A DNA stretch of 36,775 bases from a virus: the IMG/VR virus record IMGVR_UViG_3300042328_000655, positions 1-36,775 of that record; one strand, 5' to 3'. Under the pieces are notes generated by a model. The model worked only from the letters and a program-made list of their open reading frames with translations, was not told where the DNA came from and did not search any database. Of the stretch, positions 1-7,200 are shown piece by piece. The first letter of the stretch is position 1. Each line of letters opens with the position of its first letter. Made by a program: the position numbers and the translations under genes.

Positions 1-2
1 TG

Positions 3-1841
3 AAAGGTCAGCTGTCTCCTGCAGAATTAAAAGATACTTTTAAGTGGTTACATACTTCAGATATTGAATTAACAGAAGCTCGTAAAGAACGCGCTACATA
101 TAAAACATTTGATCCTAAGACTGGTGAGAAATTTTCTAAAGAAAAGATAGCTGAAAATAAAGCTAAATTTGAACAGCGATCAAAAGGCGATACAAAGAAA
201 TATATTGCTATGCAAGTCGTTGAGGAACTTGGAGAATTCTTAGAAGAACATTTATTATCGTTATCTGTGCCAAAAGACGCTAGAGCCTTTAAATTAATTG
301 AAGCTCAAAAACGTATTTTAAAGTCTAATAGATTTGGTGAAGACACTGTTATTAAAGATGAGGCTAGTGTTTATAATCTTAAAACAAATAAACAAGCAGC
401 TGAAATGGCTTTAGAAAATGCGGAATTAACACCAACATCTACTGATCCTGAAGTTATAATTAAAGATTTAAATTCAGCATTGCAAGAAGAATTAATCAAC
501 ATAACTAAGAAACCTGAAACATATGCACCTACACTAGTTGTCAAGGCTAGTGATCGTGATAAAGTACTAAATGAAATATCAGCTCGTGCAGCAAGATATG
601 AAAAGTTTGATCCTGAAACTACTATGCAGCTTAAGCAACTCAGAGAAGATGTTAAAGATGTATTTAATAAAGGATTAGATCCTGGTGATGAGATTATGGA
701 ACAATTATATTTCCTTGATCCTGCCACTAAGGATTTAGTAGAGAAAATGACACATAGCTATGACATGGTGGTTACGCCTAGAGATTTCCAAGCTATCGCT
801 AAAATTATGTCTGAACATTTAGGCGAACAAGTACCTATTTTAAAAGACTTTACCAAATTCTTTGGACGATTAGCTGAAGATTATTTAACTAAAGCTAAAC
901 CATCTAAATCAGCTTTTGATTGGAAGAGTATTGGTTCTACGGGTATATTAGGTGTTCGTGAGAAAGGATATGTGTTGCCTGATAGAATAAGTGAAATACT
1001 CGGCCTTAAAGCTGGTGAATCTTTATCTGAGAAATTTCTTAAAAGATTTGATGGATGGAAACCTGATGGAACTCTTGCAGATCTTATTTATGGTAAGAAA
1101 GCGCCTGAGAATAGACGAACTGGTTTTAAAATATTTAAATTAGAACCTATTGAGAAATTAAAATTAGTTAAAGGTTTTGAGATATTCTATGCTAATAAAT
1201 TACCTAAGTCATGGACTAATGTTCCATGGGTTAATTTTGATGGTAAAATTATTGAACAGAATTTCACTCAATCCTTTGAAGAAAGATTAGTTTATAAAGA
1301 CAAAGACGGTAATTGGGTTAATAATTTAGTTCAGGTGCAACAGAAAACAGAAGCCACTTGGTGGGAACAAGTAGTAAATGCTGAAGGAAAAATAAATGAC
1401 ATTGCAGACGCAACTAAAGCACGAACAGCATATGCCGTTAATGGCAACCACTCAAACGACGCCACGTTGGTCAAGAATTTCCATCTATGGGGACGAGACA
1501 ATTCAATTGCCACATCAACCATTCACGATGCGTTTTTCGCCAATGCAGCCGATATGTTGGAGGCCCGGAAGGGTATAAGAAAACTATATGCTAATGTATT
1601 AGATAAAGACCCTGTCAGGGTTACTTTAGATGAAATGTTAGCCAGAGGTTTTCCTAAAGAATTATATGATCAATATTTAGAAGAAGCTATTGATAAGGGA
1701 TTAATTCCAGTTGCGGGTAAATCAGTTGTCGGTGGCAAAACATTAACAGAAGCTGACATCTTAACAAAGAAAGATGTAATGAGCGATATCCCCGATCCTG
1801 CTAAATTTGAGGATGATTGGGGCTTTTACGGTATAGGCTGA
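3..1841 (+). CDS. Large protein with C-terminal single-subunit RNA polymerase motif C region (5' truncated)
   Basis: The reading frame is open from base 3, so the gene starts before the window; ATG 210 is only an internal methionine. The last 200 or so codons look like the end of a T7/N4-type RNA polymerase. A VPWVNFDGKIIEQNFTQ segment (about 1219-1269) matches VPIVNFPVVQNYT of the T7-type enzyme at 34421. NHSNDA follows (His at 1449), and 25 residues later TIHDAF (Asp at 1527) matches motif C IHDS. An MTHSY at about 750 recalls the MTLPY end of motif B, but the catalytic lysine eight residues before the Tyr is not there. I see no motif A or DxxGR. It could be the end of an N4-like virion polymerase, one subunit of a split enzyme, or a degenerate copy. 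The position before scaffold and capsid genes fits a virion protein. G+C rises locally to about 48% over 1430-1575. Confidence 0.6.
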   Translation, partial: KGQLSPAELKDTFKWLHTSDIELTEARKERATYKTFDPKTGEKFSKEKIAENKAKFEQRSKGDTKKYIAMQVVEELGEFLEEHLLSLSVPKDARAFKLIEAQKRILKSNRFGEDTVIKDEASVYNLKTNKQAAEMALENAELTPTSTDPEVIIKDLNSALQEELINITKKPETYAPTLVVKASDRDKVLNEISARAARYEKFDPETTMQLKQLREDVKDVFNKGLDPGDEIMEQLYFLDPATKDLVEKMTHSYDMVVTPRDFQAIAKIMSEHLGEQVPILKDFTKFFGRLAEDYLTKAKPSKSAFDWKSIGSTGILGVREKGYVLPDRISEILGLKAGESLSEKFLKRFDGWKPDGTLADLIYGKKAPENRRTGFKIFKLEPIEKLKLVKGFEIFYANKLPKSWTNVPWVNFDGKIIEQNFTQSFEERLVYKDKDGNWVNNLVQVQQKTEATWWEQVVNAEGKINDIADATKARTAYAVNGNHSNDATLVKNFHLWGRDNSIATSTIHDAFFANAADMLEARKGIRKLYANVLDKDPVRVTLDEMLARGFPKELYDQYLEEAIDKGLIPVAGKSVVGGKTLTEADILTKKDVMSDIPDPAKFEDDWGFYGIG

Positions 1842-1844
1842 AAT

Positions 1845-1979
1845 ATGAATGCAGAAATTAAAAGATGTACATGTCAACACCCTAATCAGGATAAACTTCA
1901 TGGTAACGGAATGAGAGTGATGAATCCAGATCAGAAGAAAGGGTTCACATGCACTGTATGTGGAGCAAAACACAAATGA
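1845..1979 (+). CDS. Small zinc-ribbon protein, 44 residues
   Basis: The ATG lies three bases after the upstream stop. The protein has a CxC pair (Cys8, Cys10) and a CxxC pair (Cys36, Cys39) separated by about 25 mostly polar residues, the pattern of a four-cysteine zinc ribbon. The spacer contains QDKLHGNGMRVMN, and the second pair sits in TCTVCG. Similar tiny proteins with a CxC-QDK-GMRVHN-CTVCG pattern recur in many phage genomes next to head genes, but I know of no assigned function. Its stop overlaps the next start as ATGA, so the two are probably translationally coupled. The ribosome binding site is weak, which suggests coupling to the upstream RNAP-like gene as well. A nucleic-acid or protein adaptor role is a guess. 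Confidence 0.75.
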   Translation: MNAEIKRCTCQHPNQDKLHGNGMRVMNPDQKKGFTCTVCGAKHK

Positions 1980-2197
1980 AATTTAGTCACGCATTAGATT
2001 TAATAATTGCAAACCACAAACTAGCACGTACAGGTTGGAACGGTAAAAACATGTATGTCAGCATTGTTAGAAATTTTGGTTCAGTTGAGCCATTTTTCAT
2101 ATTAACACAACCTACTAAGACTAACACATGGGTTCCTTCAGTGTCTGATTTATTATCGGATGATTGGATTATCTTTCCAGAGACCCCGTTAAATTAA
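1976..2197 (+). CDS. Tad2-like protein (DUF2829), candidate anti-Thoeris sponge
   Basis: This 73-residue protein begins MKFSHALDLIIANHKLARTG. It continues with WNGK, a hydrophobic strand, PFFILTQP, a WVPSVSDLLSDDW segment and a final IIFPE strand. That is the signature of DUF2829: the N-terminal alpha helix ending in xRxGWNGK, and the late W(x)3S..D(x)2..DDW. Members of the family include Tad2, which binds the cyclic ADP-ribose signal of Thoeris defence and stops it activating its effector. The start overlaps the zinc-ribbon stop (ATGA). The last codons and the stop lie inside a 21-base repeat (2181-2201). Family membership is well supported by the motifs; anti-Thoeris activity of this copy is inferred. 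Many DUF2829 proteins have not been tested. Confidence 0.8.
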   Translation: MKFSHALDLIIANHKLARTGWNGKNMYVSIVRNFGSVEPFFILTQPTKTNTWVPSVSDLLSDDWIIFPETPLN

Positions 2198-2201
2198 CCC
2201 T
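2181..2201 (+). repeat. Family A element, copy 1
   Basis: A 21-base segment repeated exactly at 2295-2315. It contains GTTAAATTAACCCT and overlaps the end of the Tad2-like gene. Homology to a third copy at 31327 continues for about 35 bases (29 of 35 match) and includes a run of C after a GGT/GTT step. AATTAACCCT equals the upstream half of the phage T3 promoter, so a phage-polymerase promoter is one reading. The initiation half does not match. Confidence 0.8.
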
Positions 2202-2243
2202 TAAGCGGTCCCCCCTTTAATGAGTCTATTAGTTAATTAGTCC

Positions 2244-2278
2244 TTTATTTATTCTTTAATAAAATAATAATAAATAAA
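2244..2278 (+). repeat. AT-only inverted repeat in the pre-scaffold gap
   Basis: TTTATTTATT (2244-2253) and AATAAATAAA (2269-2278) are perfect 10-base arms around a 15-base loop, in a stretch that is almost pure A+T (2222-2292). Another inverted repeat, GGTTAAT/ATTAACC (2288-2294 and 2307-2313), overlaps copy 2 of the family A element. It could be an easily melted segment such as a replication start, or a weak transcript terminator. Nothing in the sequence decides between these. Confidence 0.5.
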
Positions 2279-2294
2279 TATATTAATGGTTAAT

Positions 2295-2315
2295 AGACCC
2301 CGTTAAATTAACCCT
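2295..2315 (+). repeat. Family A element, copy 2
   Basis: Exact second copy of the 21-base repeat, 114 bases after copy 1 and in the same orientation. Only the first 21 bases are shared; the C-run that follows copy 1 is absent here and an A-rich stretch follows instead. It lies just upstream of the T7-like promoter candidate at 2326. Confidence 0.8.
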
Positions 2316-2325
2316 AAATACTAAA

Positions 2326-2345
2326 AACAAATATCCTATAGGGTG
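2326..2345 (+). promoter_or_regulatory. T7-like promoter candidate before the scaffold and capsid genes
   Basis: TATCCTATAGGG (2332-2343) resembles the CACTATAGGG end of T7-class promoters. It also shares TATCYTATA with the repeated candidates at 31438 and 31985, and AAAAA lies at the same distance upstream. The first transcribed bases would be GGG at about 2341. It stands 50 bases before the scaffold start, where a strong late promoter is expected. Confidence 0.45.
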
Positions 2346-2380
2346 AATTGTATTCACTTTATAACACTGAGTTGTACTCA
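2343..2380 (+). promoter_or_regulatory. Twin perfect inverted repeats with TGT loops
   Basis: GTGAATTGTATTCAC (2343-2357) and TGAGTTGTACTCA (2368-2380) are perfect hairpins of 6 and 5 base pairs. Both loops are TGT and their centres are 24 bases apart. They begin at the predicted transcript start and end 13 bases before the scaffold ATG. Possible roles are 5' protection of the capsid message or an operator for a dimeric repressor. Confidence 0.6.
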
Positions 2381-2393
2381 AAGGAAACATAAA

Positions 2394-3032
2394 ATGACCG
2401 AAAATGTCGAAGAAAAAGAAACTGATAATATTACTCCGGATACTGCTGCTACCAATTCTCCTGTGGATGACATGGACACGAAGATCCAAGAAGCTCTTAA
2501 ACCAATCAAAGAAAAACTCGATAAAGCGTACAGCGAAAGAGACAATGCGTTAAAGAAAGCTGCTGAGTATGAACAAAAAGAGAAAGAAGCTGAAATAAAA
2601 AGACTTCAAGAAGAAGGAAAACATAAAGAAGTTTATGAACTTCAGTTAGCGGAAGCCAATGCTAAATTGGAAACGATAACAAAACGTAACATAGAACTCG
2701 CTAGGGATTTAGAAGTAAAATCTGTTCTTAGTGGATATACGTTTAGAAGTGATAAAGCTGCGGATATGGCATATATGGATGTGGCATCGCAACTTGTACA
2801 AAATGAAAATGGAGTATGGGTGCATAAATCAGGAACTGATCTAAGAACCTTTATAAAACAATTTTCTGAAGACGATAACAATTCTTTCTTATTCAAACCA
2901 AAAGTTTCGACAGGGGCCGGTCAGACAAGTTCTAGCAGTACTTCTCAAGATACTTCGAATAAATCTTTATTCCAGTTATCACAAGATGAAGTGCTTAAAC
3001 GTGCTGCTGAAGGATCACTTCGCAGGAAATAA
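2394..3032 (+). CDS. Capsid scaffold protein
   Basis: The 212-residue protein stands directly before the major capsid gene, the usual place of a head scaffold. It is strongly charged. Residues 1-30 are acidic and Thr-rich, about 30-110 form a Lys/Glu/Ala-rich heptad stretch (coiled coil), and a Ser/Thr/Gln-rich linker follows near 175-195. A basic helix ends in RRK, which in scaffolds of this class contacts the capsid protein. The ATG at 2394 is chosen because AAAGGAA lies eight bases upstream; a GTG at 2343 in the same frame falls inside a hairpin and has no ribosome site. Scaffold directs procapsid assembly and then leaves. No protease is visible in this window. Confidence 0.8.
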   Translation: MTENVEEKETDNITPDTAATNSPVDDMDTKIQEALKPIKEKLDKAYSERDNALKKAAEYEQKEKEAEIKRLQEEGKHKEVYELQLAEANAKLETITKRNIELARDLEVKSVLSGYTFRSDKAADMAYMDVASQLVQNENGVWVHKSGTDLRTFIKQFSEDDNNSFLFKPKVSTGAGQTSSSSTSQDTSNKSLFQLSQDEVLKRAAEGSLRRK

Positions 3033-3052
3033 ATACTTTAAGGAAAATTAAA

Positions 3053-4294
3053 ATGGGCGTTACAACAAGTACCTTGCCTACAGGTATGCAGGCTGGCTTA
3101 ACAAATAACTATGTATTACAAGAAGCTATTGGCGCATACAGCGACGAAGCTTATACCAATGCAAGAAAATTATCTGGCACAGGTATTACTTCTTCTAATC
3201 CACAAATTGATACTAGCACAGAAACCTTTATTGGCCAAATGCGTTGGATGAAACCGTTAAACCCAACTATCAACGTTGCGTCATTAACTGAATCTGCAGA
3301 CGGCATCAAAACCAATTACGATACTGACTACAGTACTTATATTAAAACAGTTCGTACACATGGTGCTGAAAAAGTTAACATGCAACAAATTGTTACACAA
3401 CAAGACGGTTTAGCTAAAATTGGCCGTGACTTCGGTGAAACCCGCGCTCAAGACGAACACAATGCTATTCTTTCTGTATTGAAAGGTGTTGCTGTAGCTG
3501 AAGCATTAAACGGTGCTGCTACAGGTTCTGGTGCAACTGGTCTTGGTGGTCAAACATTCTCTAACGATCCTACAGATAAGAAATATGGTTTCTATGTAGA
3601 TCTTGGTTCTGAGAAAATCGTTACTGCTAATGGTGTTGCTCCTGGTGCGGTTACTAACTATGCATATCAAGGTGCTTCACGTGCTGAAGGTTTCTTAAAT
3701 GCATTCGGCATGGCATTTAAAGATTATGAACCAGAATGGGCGTACTTAATTGTATCTCCTGAAACTATGGCTTCATTCCGTTCAGCTAACTTTGTTGATG
3801 AAACAACTATTGTTGATGGTAACATTAACTTTAACACAATCTTCAATGGTAAATTCCGTCTAATTACTACCCGTGCTGCTCAGTCGCTTTCTGCTGCTGA
3901 ATTAACAATGTTACGTACTGGTGCTGGCGTTGGTGCTGCAACCACTTTTGCTGCTAATAAGAAAACTTCATTCATTGTATTGCCAGGCGCAATTGCAATG
4001 GAACAGTTGATGGTTCCTGATTCAGTTGAAGTTTACCGTGACGCTAACAAATACAAAGGTGGTGGTACAACTTCTATTTGGAATCGTTGGGGTTATGTAT
4101 TATCTCCTGCTGGTTACGATTGGAATGGTGCTAAAACTGCATTCCCATCTGATGCTGATTACATGGGTGTTGTTGAAAGCGGTACTTCTAAAGCATTAAC
4201 AGCAACTGGTACTATTGCTAACGCACGTGGTACATGGACACGTAAAACACAATCAGCATTATCATTAGGTATCTTACCTGTATTCCATTCTTAA
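3053..4294 (+). CDS. Major capsid protein
   Basis: A 413-residue protein after the scaffold gene, with an AAGGA ribosome site and smoother codon use than its neighbours, as expected for the most abundant product. The N-terminal 40 residues (LTNNYVLQEAIGAYSDEAY) form an arm. The middle contains a long helix (DFGETRAQDEHNAILSVLKG, about 124-143), followed by a Gly/Ala-rich loop. The C-terminal half has PEWAYLIVSPETMASFRS and LPGAIAMEQLMVPDSVEVYR, segments typical of the spine and axial domains in HK97-fold capsid proteins. NRWGYVLSPAGYDW near residue 345 is a common capsid pattern. Fold assignment is by order and motifs only. Confidence 0.85.
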   Translation: MGVTTSTLPTGMQAGLTNNYVLQEAIGAYSDEAYTNARKLSGTGITSSNPQIDTSTETFIGQMRWMKPLNPTINVASLTESADGIKTNYDTDYSTYIKTVRTHGAEKVNMQQIVTQQDGLAKIGRDFGETRAQDEHNAILSVLKGVAVAEALNGAATGSGATGLGGQTFSNDPTDKKYGFYVDLGSEKIVTANGVAPGAVTNYAYQGASRAEGFLNAFGMAFKDYEPEWAYLIVSPETMASFRSANFVDETTIVDGNINFNTIFNGKFRLITTRAAQSLSAAELTMLRTGAGVGAATTFAANKKTSFIVLPGAIAMEQLMVPDSVEVYRDANKYKGGGTTSIWNRWGYVLSPAGYDWNGAKTAFPSDADYMGVVESGTSKALTATGTIANARGTWTRKTQSALSLGILPVFHS

Positions 4295-4304
4295 GGAGTA
4301 AGTT

Positions 4305-4787
4305 ATGGCACTAGTTAAAGGTGTTAATTCAAATGCTACCGTAACTGAGGCCGATACTTATTTTGAGAACAGACTAGATGTAGCGGCATGGACTGACGCT
4401 TCTGATACTCAGAAAGAACAATCTCTATGTACTGCTACATTTATGTTGGATGAATTGGATTGGATCGGAGTAGCTACAGATTCAACTCAGTCACTTGCTC
4501 ATCCTCGTAAAGATGGTGAATATTTTGATCCTAAGCTTGGTATACTTGTTCCATTAGTTTCCACCGTTGTTGATATAAGAGTCACTAAAGCTACTTATGA
4601 GTTAGCTTATCATTTATTAAATAATGATGGACTCTTAGACAATACAGGTTTAATTAAAGATTTAGAACTTAGTGGCATTAAACTTAGTGTTATTAGACCT
4701 GCAGATAAAATTCCTATGGTTGTAAAAACACTTATCAAACCATTACTCCGGAATAGTGGTAAGAGAACATGGTGGAGGGCTAATTAA
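4305..4787 (+). CDS. Head-tail adaptor protein, DnaT-like phage family
   Basis: 160 residues. The N-terminus MALVKGVNSNATVTEADTYF, followed by RLDVAAWTDASDTQKEQSL and LDELDWIG, matches the phage family often labelled DnaT-like: a start on xADxYFxxRxxxxAW, then helices bearing an A(x)5L(x)5LD pattern. In phages with this gene order the protein is the adaptor that docks under the portal. The AAGGAG ribosome site is strong. The stop overlaps the next ATG (TAATG). A DNA-binding role is unlikely here; the position argues for a head completion role. Confidence 0.65.
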   Translation: MALVKGVNSNATVTEADTYFENRLDVAAWTDASDTQKEQSLCTATFMLDELDWIGVATDSTQSLAHPRKDGEYFDPKLGILVPLVSTVVDIRVTKATYELAYHLLNNDGLLDNTGLIKDLELSGIKLSVIRPADKIPMVVKTLIKPLLRNSGKRTWWRAN

Positions 4788-5131
4788 TGGCATATAATTC
4801 ATTAATTGGTAATTCATTAAATAAAGCATTTAATGCAGCTAAAGACTTGGCTATTGATGCAGTGTTTACAAAGACAACTGATTCTGAGTTTGATTTTAGC
4901 ACTGGTGAAGTTAACGATACAACTATACCTTCGATAACGACAAAAATAATTATTACAAAAACGTCTAAAACTTCAGAAGCGAAAACTATGACTATTATGT
5001 TTAAAACAAAAGAAGTCGGAGCGTTTTCAATGACAGACCATGTGTATATAGATAGTGATAAATGGCATCTTGGTAATGTGATTACTTCAAACAATCATAT
5101 TTCAGTTGTTGAGCTCTATCATGAGGTATAA
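4787..5131 (+). CDS. Head closure (stopper)-like protein
   Basis: This 114-residue protein has an N-terminal helix (NSLNKAFNAAKDLAIDAVF) followed by alternating beta strands. The strands TKIIITKTSK, TMTIMFKTKEV and DHVYIDSDKWHLGNVI resemble the small beta-barrel of gp16/FII-type stoppers. It lies between the adaptor and the tail terminator, where head closure proteins occur. Family assignment rests on order, size and predicted strands, with no diagnostic motif seen. Start and preceding stop overlap as TAATG. Confidence 0.5.
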   Translation: MAYNSLIGNSLNKAFNAAKDLAIDAVFTKTTDSEFDFSTGEVNDTTIPSITTKIIITKTSKTSEAKTMTIMFKTKEVGAFSMTDHVYIDSDKWHLGNVITSNNHISVVELYHEV

Positions 5132-5133
5132 CT

Positions 5134-5544
5134 ATGGGTAAGTATACTGATTTAGAAAAAGACGTTTATTCAGTATTTTCATCTAATGAATGGAAAGCTG
5201 AAGAAATAAAAACATTCCCGACAAATTTCGTAGTTATGAATACTACTAATGATGAATTTATACGCGTATCAGTGATACCTAGTGGAAAACCTATAAATAG
5301 ATACTCATTAGCAGGTATTTTAATAATTGAAATTTTTATAGCTGCAGGATCAGGTACAAGACGTGCTATGATTATAGCAGATACTTTAGACAGCTACTTA
5401 GTAGATCAGTCTAAGAAAACTAGTGCAGGTGTGACGCAATTTGGTATTAGCAGTCTTGCTCATAATGGGCCAGACAAAGCTTTACCAGTTATTCATAAAA
5501 GTACTTACACAATTAATTTCAACTTCTATGGAAGTTCTACTTAA
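5134..5544 (+). CDS. Tail terminator protein
   Basis: 136 residues. The strand order FVVMNTTNDEFIRVSVIPSG, then GILIIEIFIAAGSGTRRAMIIADTLDSYL, is the pattern of tail terminator proteins (lambda gpU/DUF4128 type): a central beta sheet with a GxLxIxIFxxxGxG turn and a helix that lines the hexameric ring. Such proteins stop tail tube growth and join tail to head. It sits before the tail tube genes, as is standard. Confidence 0.7.
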   Translation: MGKYTDLEKDVYSVFSSNEWKAEEIKTFPTNFVVMNTTNDEFIRVSVIPSGKPINRYSLAGILIIEIFIAAGSGTRRAMIIADTLDSYLVDQSKKTSAGVTQFGISSLAHNGPDKALPVIHKSTYTINFNFYGSST

Positions 5545-5562
5545 ATTTAAAGGGATTAAAAA

Positions 5563-6123
5563 ATGGCTATTAACCATATTAGTTCGATTAGTAGCGCAAT
5601 GTTCACAAACTTGTGCATGACAATCGCGCCTAAAGATACGACAGCATTGCCTTCAGTAGATGGTAATCCTACTGCCTTTGCTGTTGCATCTGATTTTGTT
5701 GAAATTCGTAATATTAAGGAGTTTCCAGCTATTGGCACTCCAGCTAACATTGTAAAAGTTCCTGAATACGGTTCAGAAACTTCTTTCCAAATCCAAGGCC
5801 AAGCTGATGCACCGCAAATGGAGATTACATTAAACTATGTACCTTCAGAATGGGCTGGTAACGTTGTTACCGGAACTGCAGGCGCTGTTAAAGTTGCAAA
5901 TAAGAAAACCTACTTATTTAGATTTGCTTTATTATCTAAAGCTCCTGCCTTAGCTGCAGGCGCTGTTGACCTTAAGGATGGTTTTGGCGGTACACCGAAC
6001 TCTTGCTATTATTTCTTGGGTAAATTAGAAGCCTTAGAAGTAACCCCTAGCTTGACCGATGCAATGACAGCGAAATTAACAATCTCTGTTCAATCTTCAA
6101 TTGTTGGCGCATACTCAGCTTAA
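5563..6123 (+). CDS. Major tail tube protein, copy 1
   Basis: 186 residues, starting after AAAGGGA. It shares long blocks with the next gene: KEFPAIGTPANIVKVP, the QIQGQAD segment, TLNYVP and LEVTPSLTDA near the C-terminus, ending in a KLTI-VQS strand. The blocks are typical of a tail tube fold in which beta strands form the tube wall. It differs from copy 2 mainly by a shorter N-terminus and by lacking a loop of about 25 residues. Its position before the chaperones supports the tube role. Which copy is the main tube subunit cannot be told from sequence. Confidence 0.75.
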   Translation: MAINHISSISSAMFTNLCMTIAPKDTTALPSVDGNPTAFAVASDFVEIRNIKEFPAIGTPANIVKVPEYGSETSFQIQGQADAPQMEITLNYVPSEWAGNVVTGTAGAVKVANKKTYLFRFALLSKAPALAAGAVDLKDGFGGTPNSCYYFLGKLEALEVTPSLTDAMTAKLTISVQSSIVGAYSA

Positions 6124-6132
6124 GGAGCAGAC

Positions 6133-6903
6133 ATGGCACATATTAAATCTTTGGGTGCTGCACGTTTCGCAGATCTCTCAGTATCTTTATTAGCAACAGG
6201 CACAGCAACAGAATATGGTGGTGCAGACGAAGTCACTTTTGCTGAAATGGAAAAAACTATTGCAACTATTAATAGTATTCCAGGTGGAACCGGGTTAGGC
6301 TCAGCAAATACGGCTCTAATAGGTACGCTACCCGCTGGCAATACAACTGGCTTGTTTGTTAAGGAAGTTTCTACTTCTGGAGAAGCAGCACTAAATTATG
6401 CTAATACTAAAAACTATATTAGAATTCGTCACGTTAAAGAATTTCCTGCTATTGGCACACCTGCCAATATTGTAAAAGTTCCTAACTACGGTAAAAAGAA
6501 CTCATTGCAAATTCAAGGGCAAGCCGATTCTCCTACTATGGAATTGACGCTTAATTATGTACCTGCGCTATGGGCAAATAACACACTAAATGGTGGCACA
6601 GATACAACTCCAATTGCATCGTTTGCAAAGGTTGGTGATGGTCGTGTATATCTTTTCAGATTTACACTGCTAGACACTAAACCAGATGGCTATAATGCAA
6701 CTCCAGGGACTGCAGGTACTGCTACTGATGATTCTATTGCTGATGACGGCTCAACACCATTGTCTGCAGTAGAAAATACAAGTTACTACTTCCTAGGTAA
6801 AATGGAAGCATTAGAAGTAACACCAAGTTTAACTGATGCTATTACAGCTAAATTAACAATTGCTGTACAATCGGATGTTTATGGTGCCTTCACTGTAGAT
6901 TAA
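6133..6903 (+). CDS. Major tail tube protein, copy 2 (paralogue)
   Basis: 256 residues with an AAGGAG ribosome site ten bases after the stop of copy 1. The core (about residues 95-256) aligns with copy 1: identical EFPAIGTPANIVKVP and LEVTPSLTDA blocks, while the third codon positions have diverged, so the duplication is not recent. It adds about 60 N-terminal residues and an insert rich in Gly, Thr and Asp near residues 185-215. It may be a decorated tube subunit, a second tube ring type, or a tail tip variant. Confidence 0.75.
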   Translation: MAHIKSLGAARFADLSVSLLATGTATEYGGADEVTFAEMEKTIATINSIPGGTGLGSANTALIGTLPAGNTTGLFVKEVSTSGEAALNYANTKNYIRIRHVKEFPAIGTPANIVKVPNYGKKNSLQIQGQADSPTMELTLNYVPALWANNTLNGGTDTTPIASFAKVGDGRVYLFRFTLLDTKPDGYNATPGTAGTATDDSIADDGSTPLSAVENTSYYFLGKMEALEVTPSLTDAITAKLTIAVQSDVYGAFTVD

Positions 6904-6930
6904 TCTACCTTATTTCCTATATGGAATGCG

Positions 6931-6965
6931 TTGCGGCTGGCGCAATTAAAACACCAAAGCCGCAA
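6931..6965 (+). promoter_or_regulatory. Stem-loop after the tail tube genes
   Basis: TTGCGGCT (6931-6938) and AGCCGCAA (6958-6965) are perfect arms, extendable by GG/CC past a one-base bulge. No T-run follows, so it is probably not a simple terminator. It may protect the 3' end of the tube message or reduce read-through into the chaperone genes. Confidence 0.6.
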
Positions 6966-6983
6966 TCTATAATAAGGATAATT

Positions 6984-7199
6984 ATGTCACAAAATAAACC
7001 ATTTAGCTTAGAGTATGTGGTTGGCATTACCGTCAAACATATGTTGAAAAGCATAGATATTAGCATTAATAAAACATTCGAAAGAACAAAAGACGAATCA
7101 CTTTCTCCAGAAAAGAAAAGTGAAGCTTTTGAAACACTCTCAATTTTACATCAAATGCGAGCACAACTAGATGAACGCAAAATTAATCAAGGTAAGTAA
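6984..7199 (+). CDS. Small protein between tail tube and chaperone genes
   Basis: 71 residues, mostly helical and charged (EYVVGITVKHMLKSIDISIN, then KTFERTKDESLSPEKKSEAF). The ATG at 6984 is chosen because AAGGA lies eight bases upstream; the in-frame ATG at 6921 falls before the stem-loop and lacks a ribosome site. It ends one base before the next start. I do not recognise a family. A role in tail assembly is suggested only by position. Confidence 0.6.
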   Translation: MSQNKPFSLEYVVGITVKHMLKSIDISINKTFERTKDESLSPEKKSEAFETLSILHQMRAQLDERKINQGK

Positions 7200-7200
7200 C

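Noticed and set aside
2343-2393. GTG start for the scaffold protein at 2343
   Set aside because: It falls in a perfect hairpin at the presumed transcript start and lacks a ribosome site, whereas ATG 2394 has AAAGGAA.
6921-6983. Upstream ATG for the 71-residue gene
   Set aside because: It precedes a stable stem-loop and has no ribosome site; ATG 6984 has AAGGA.
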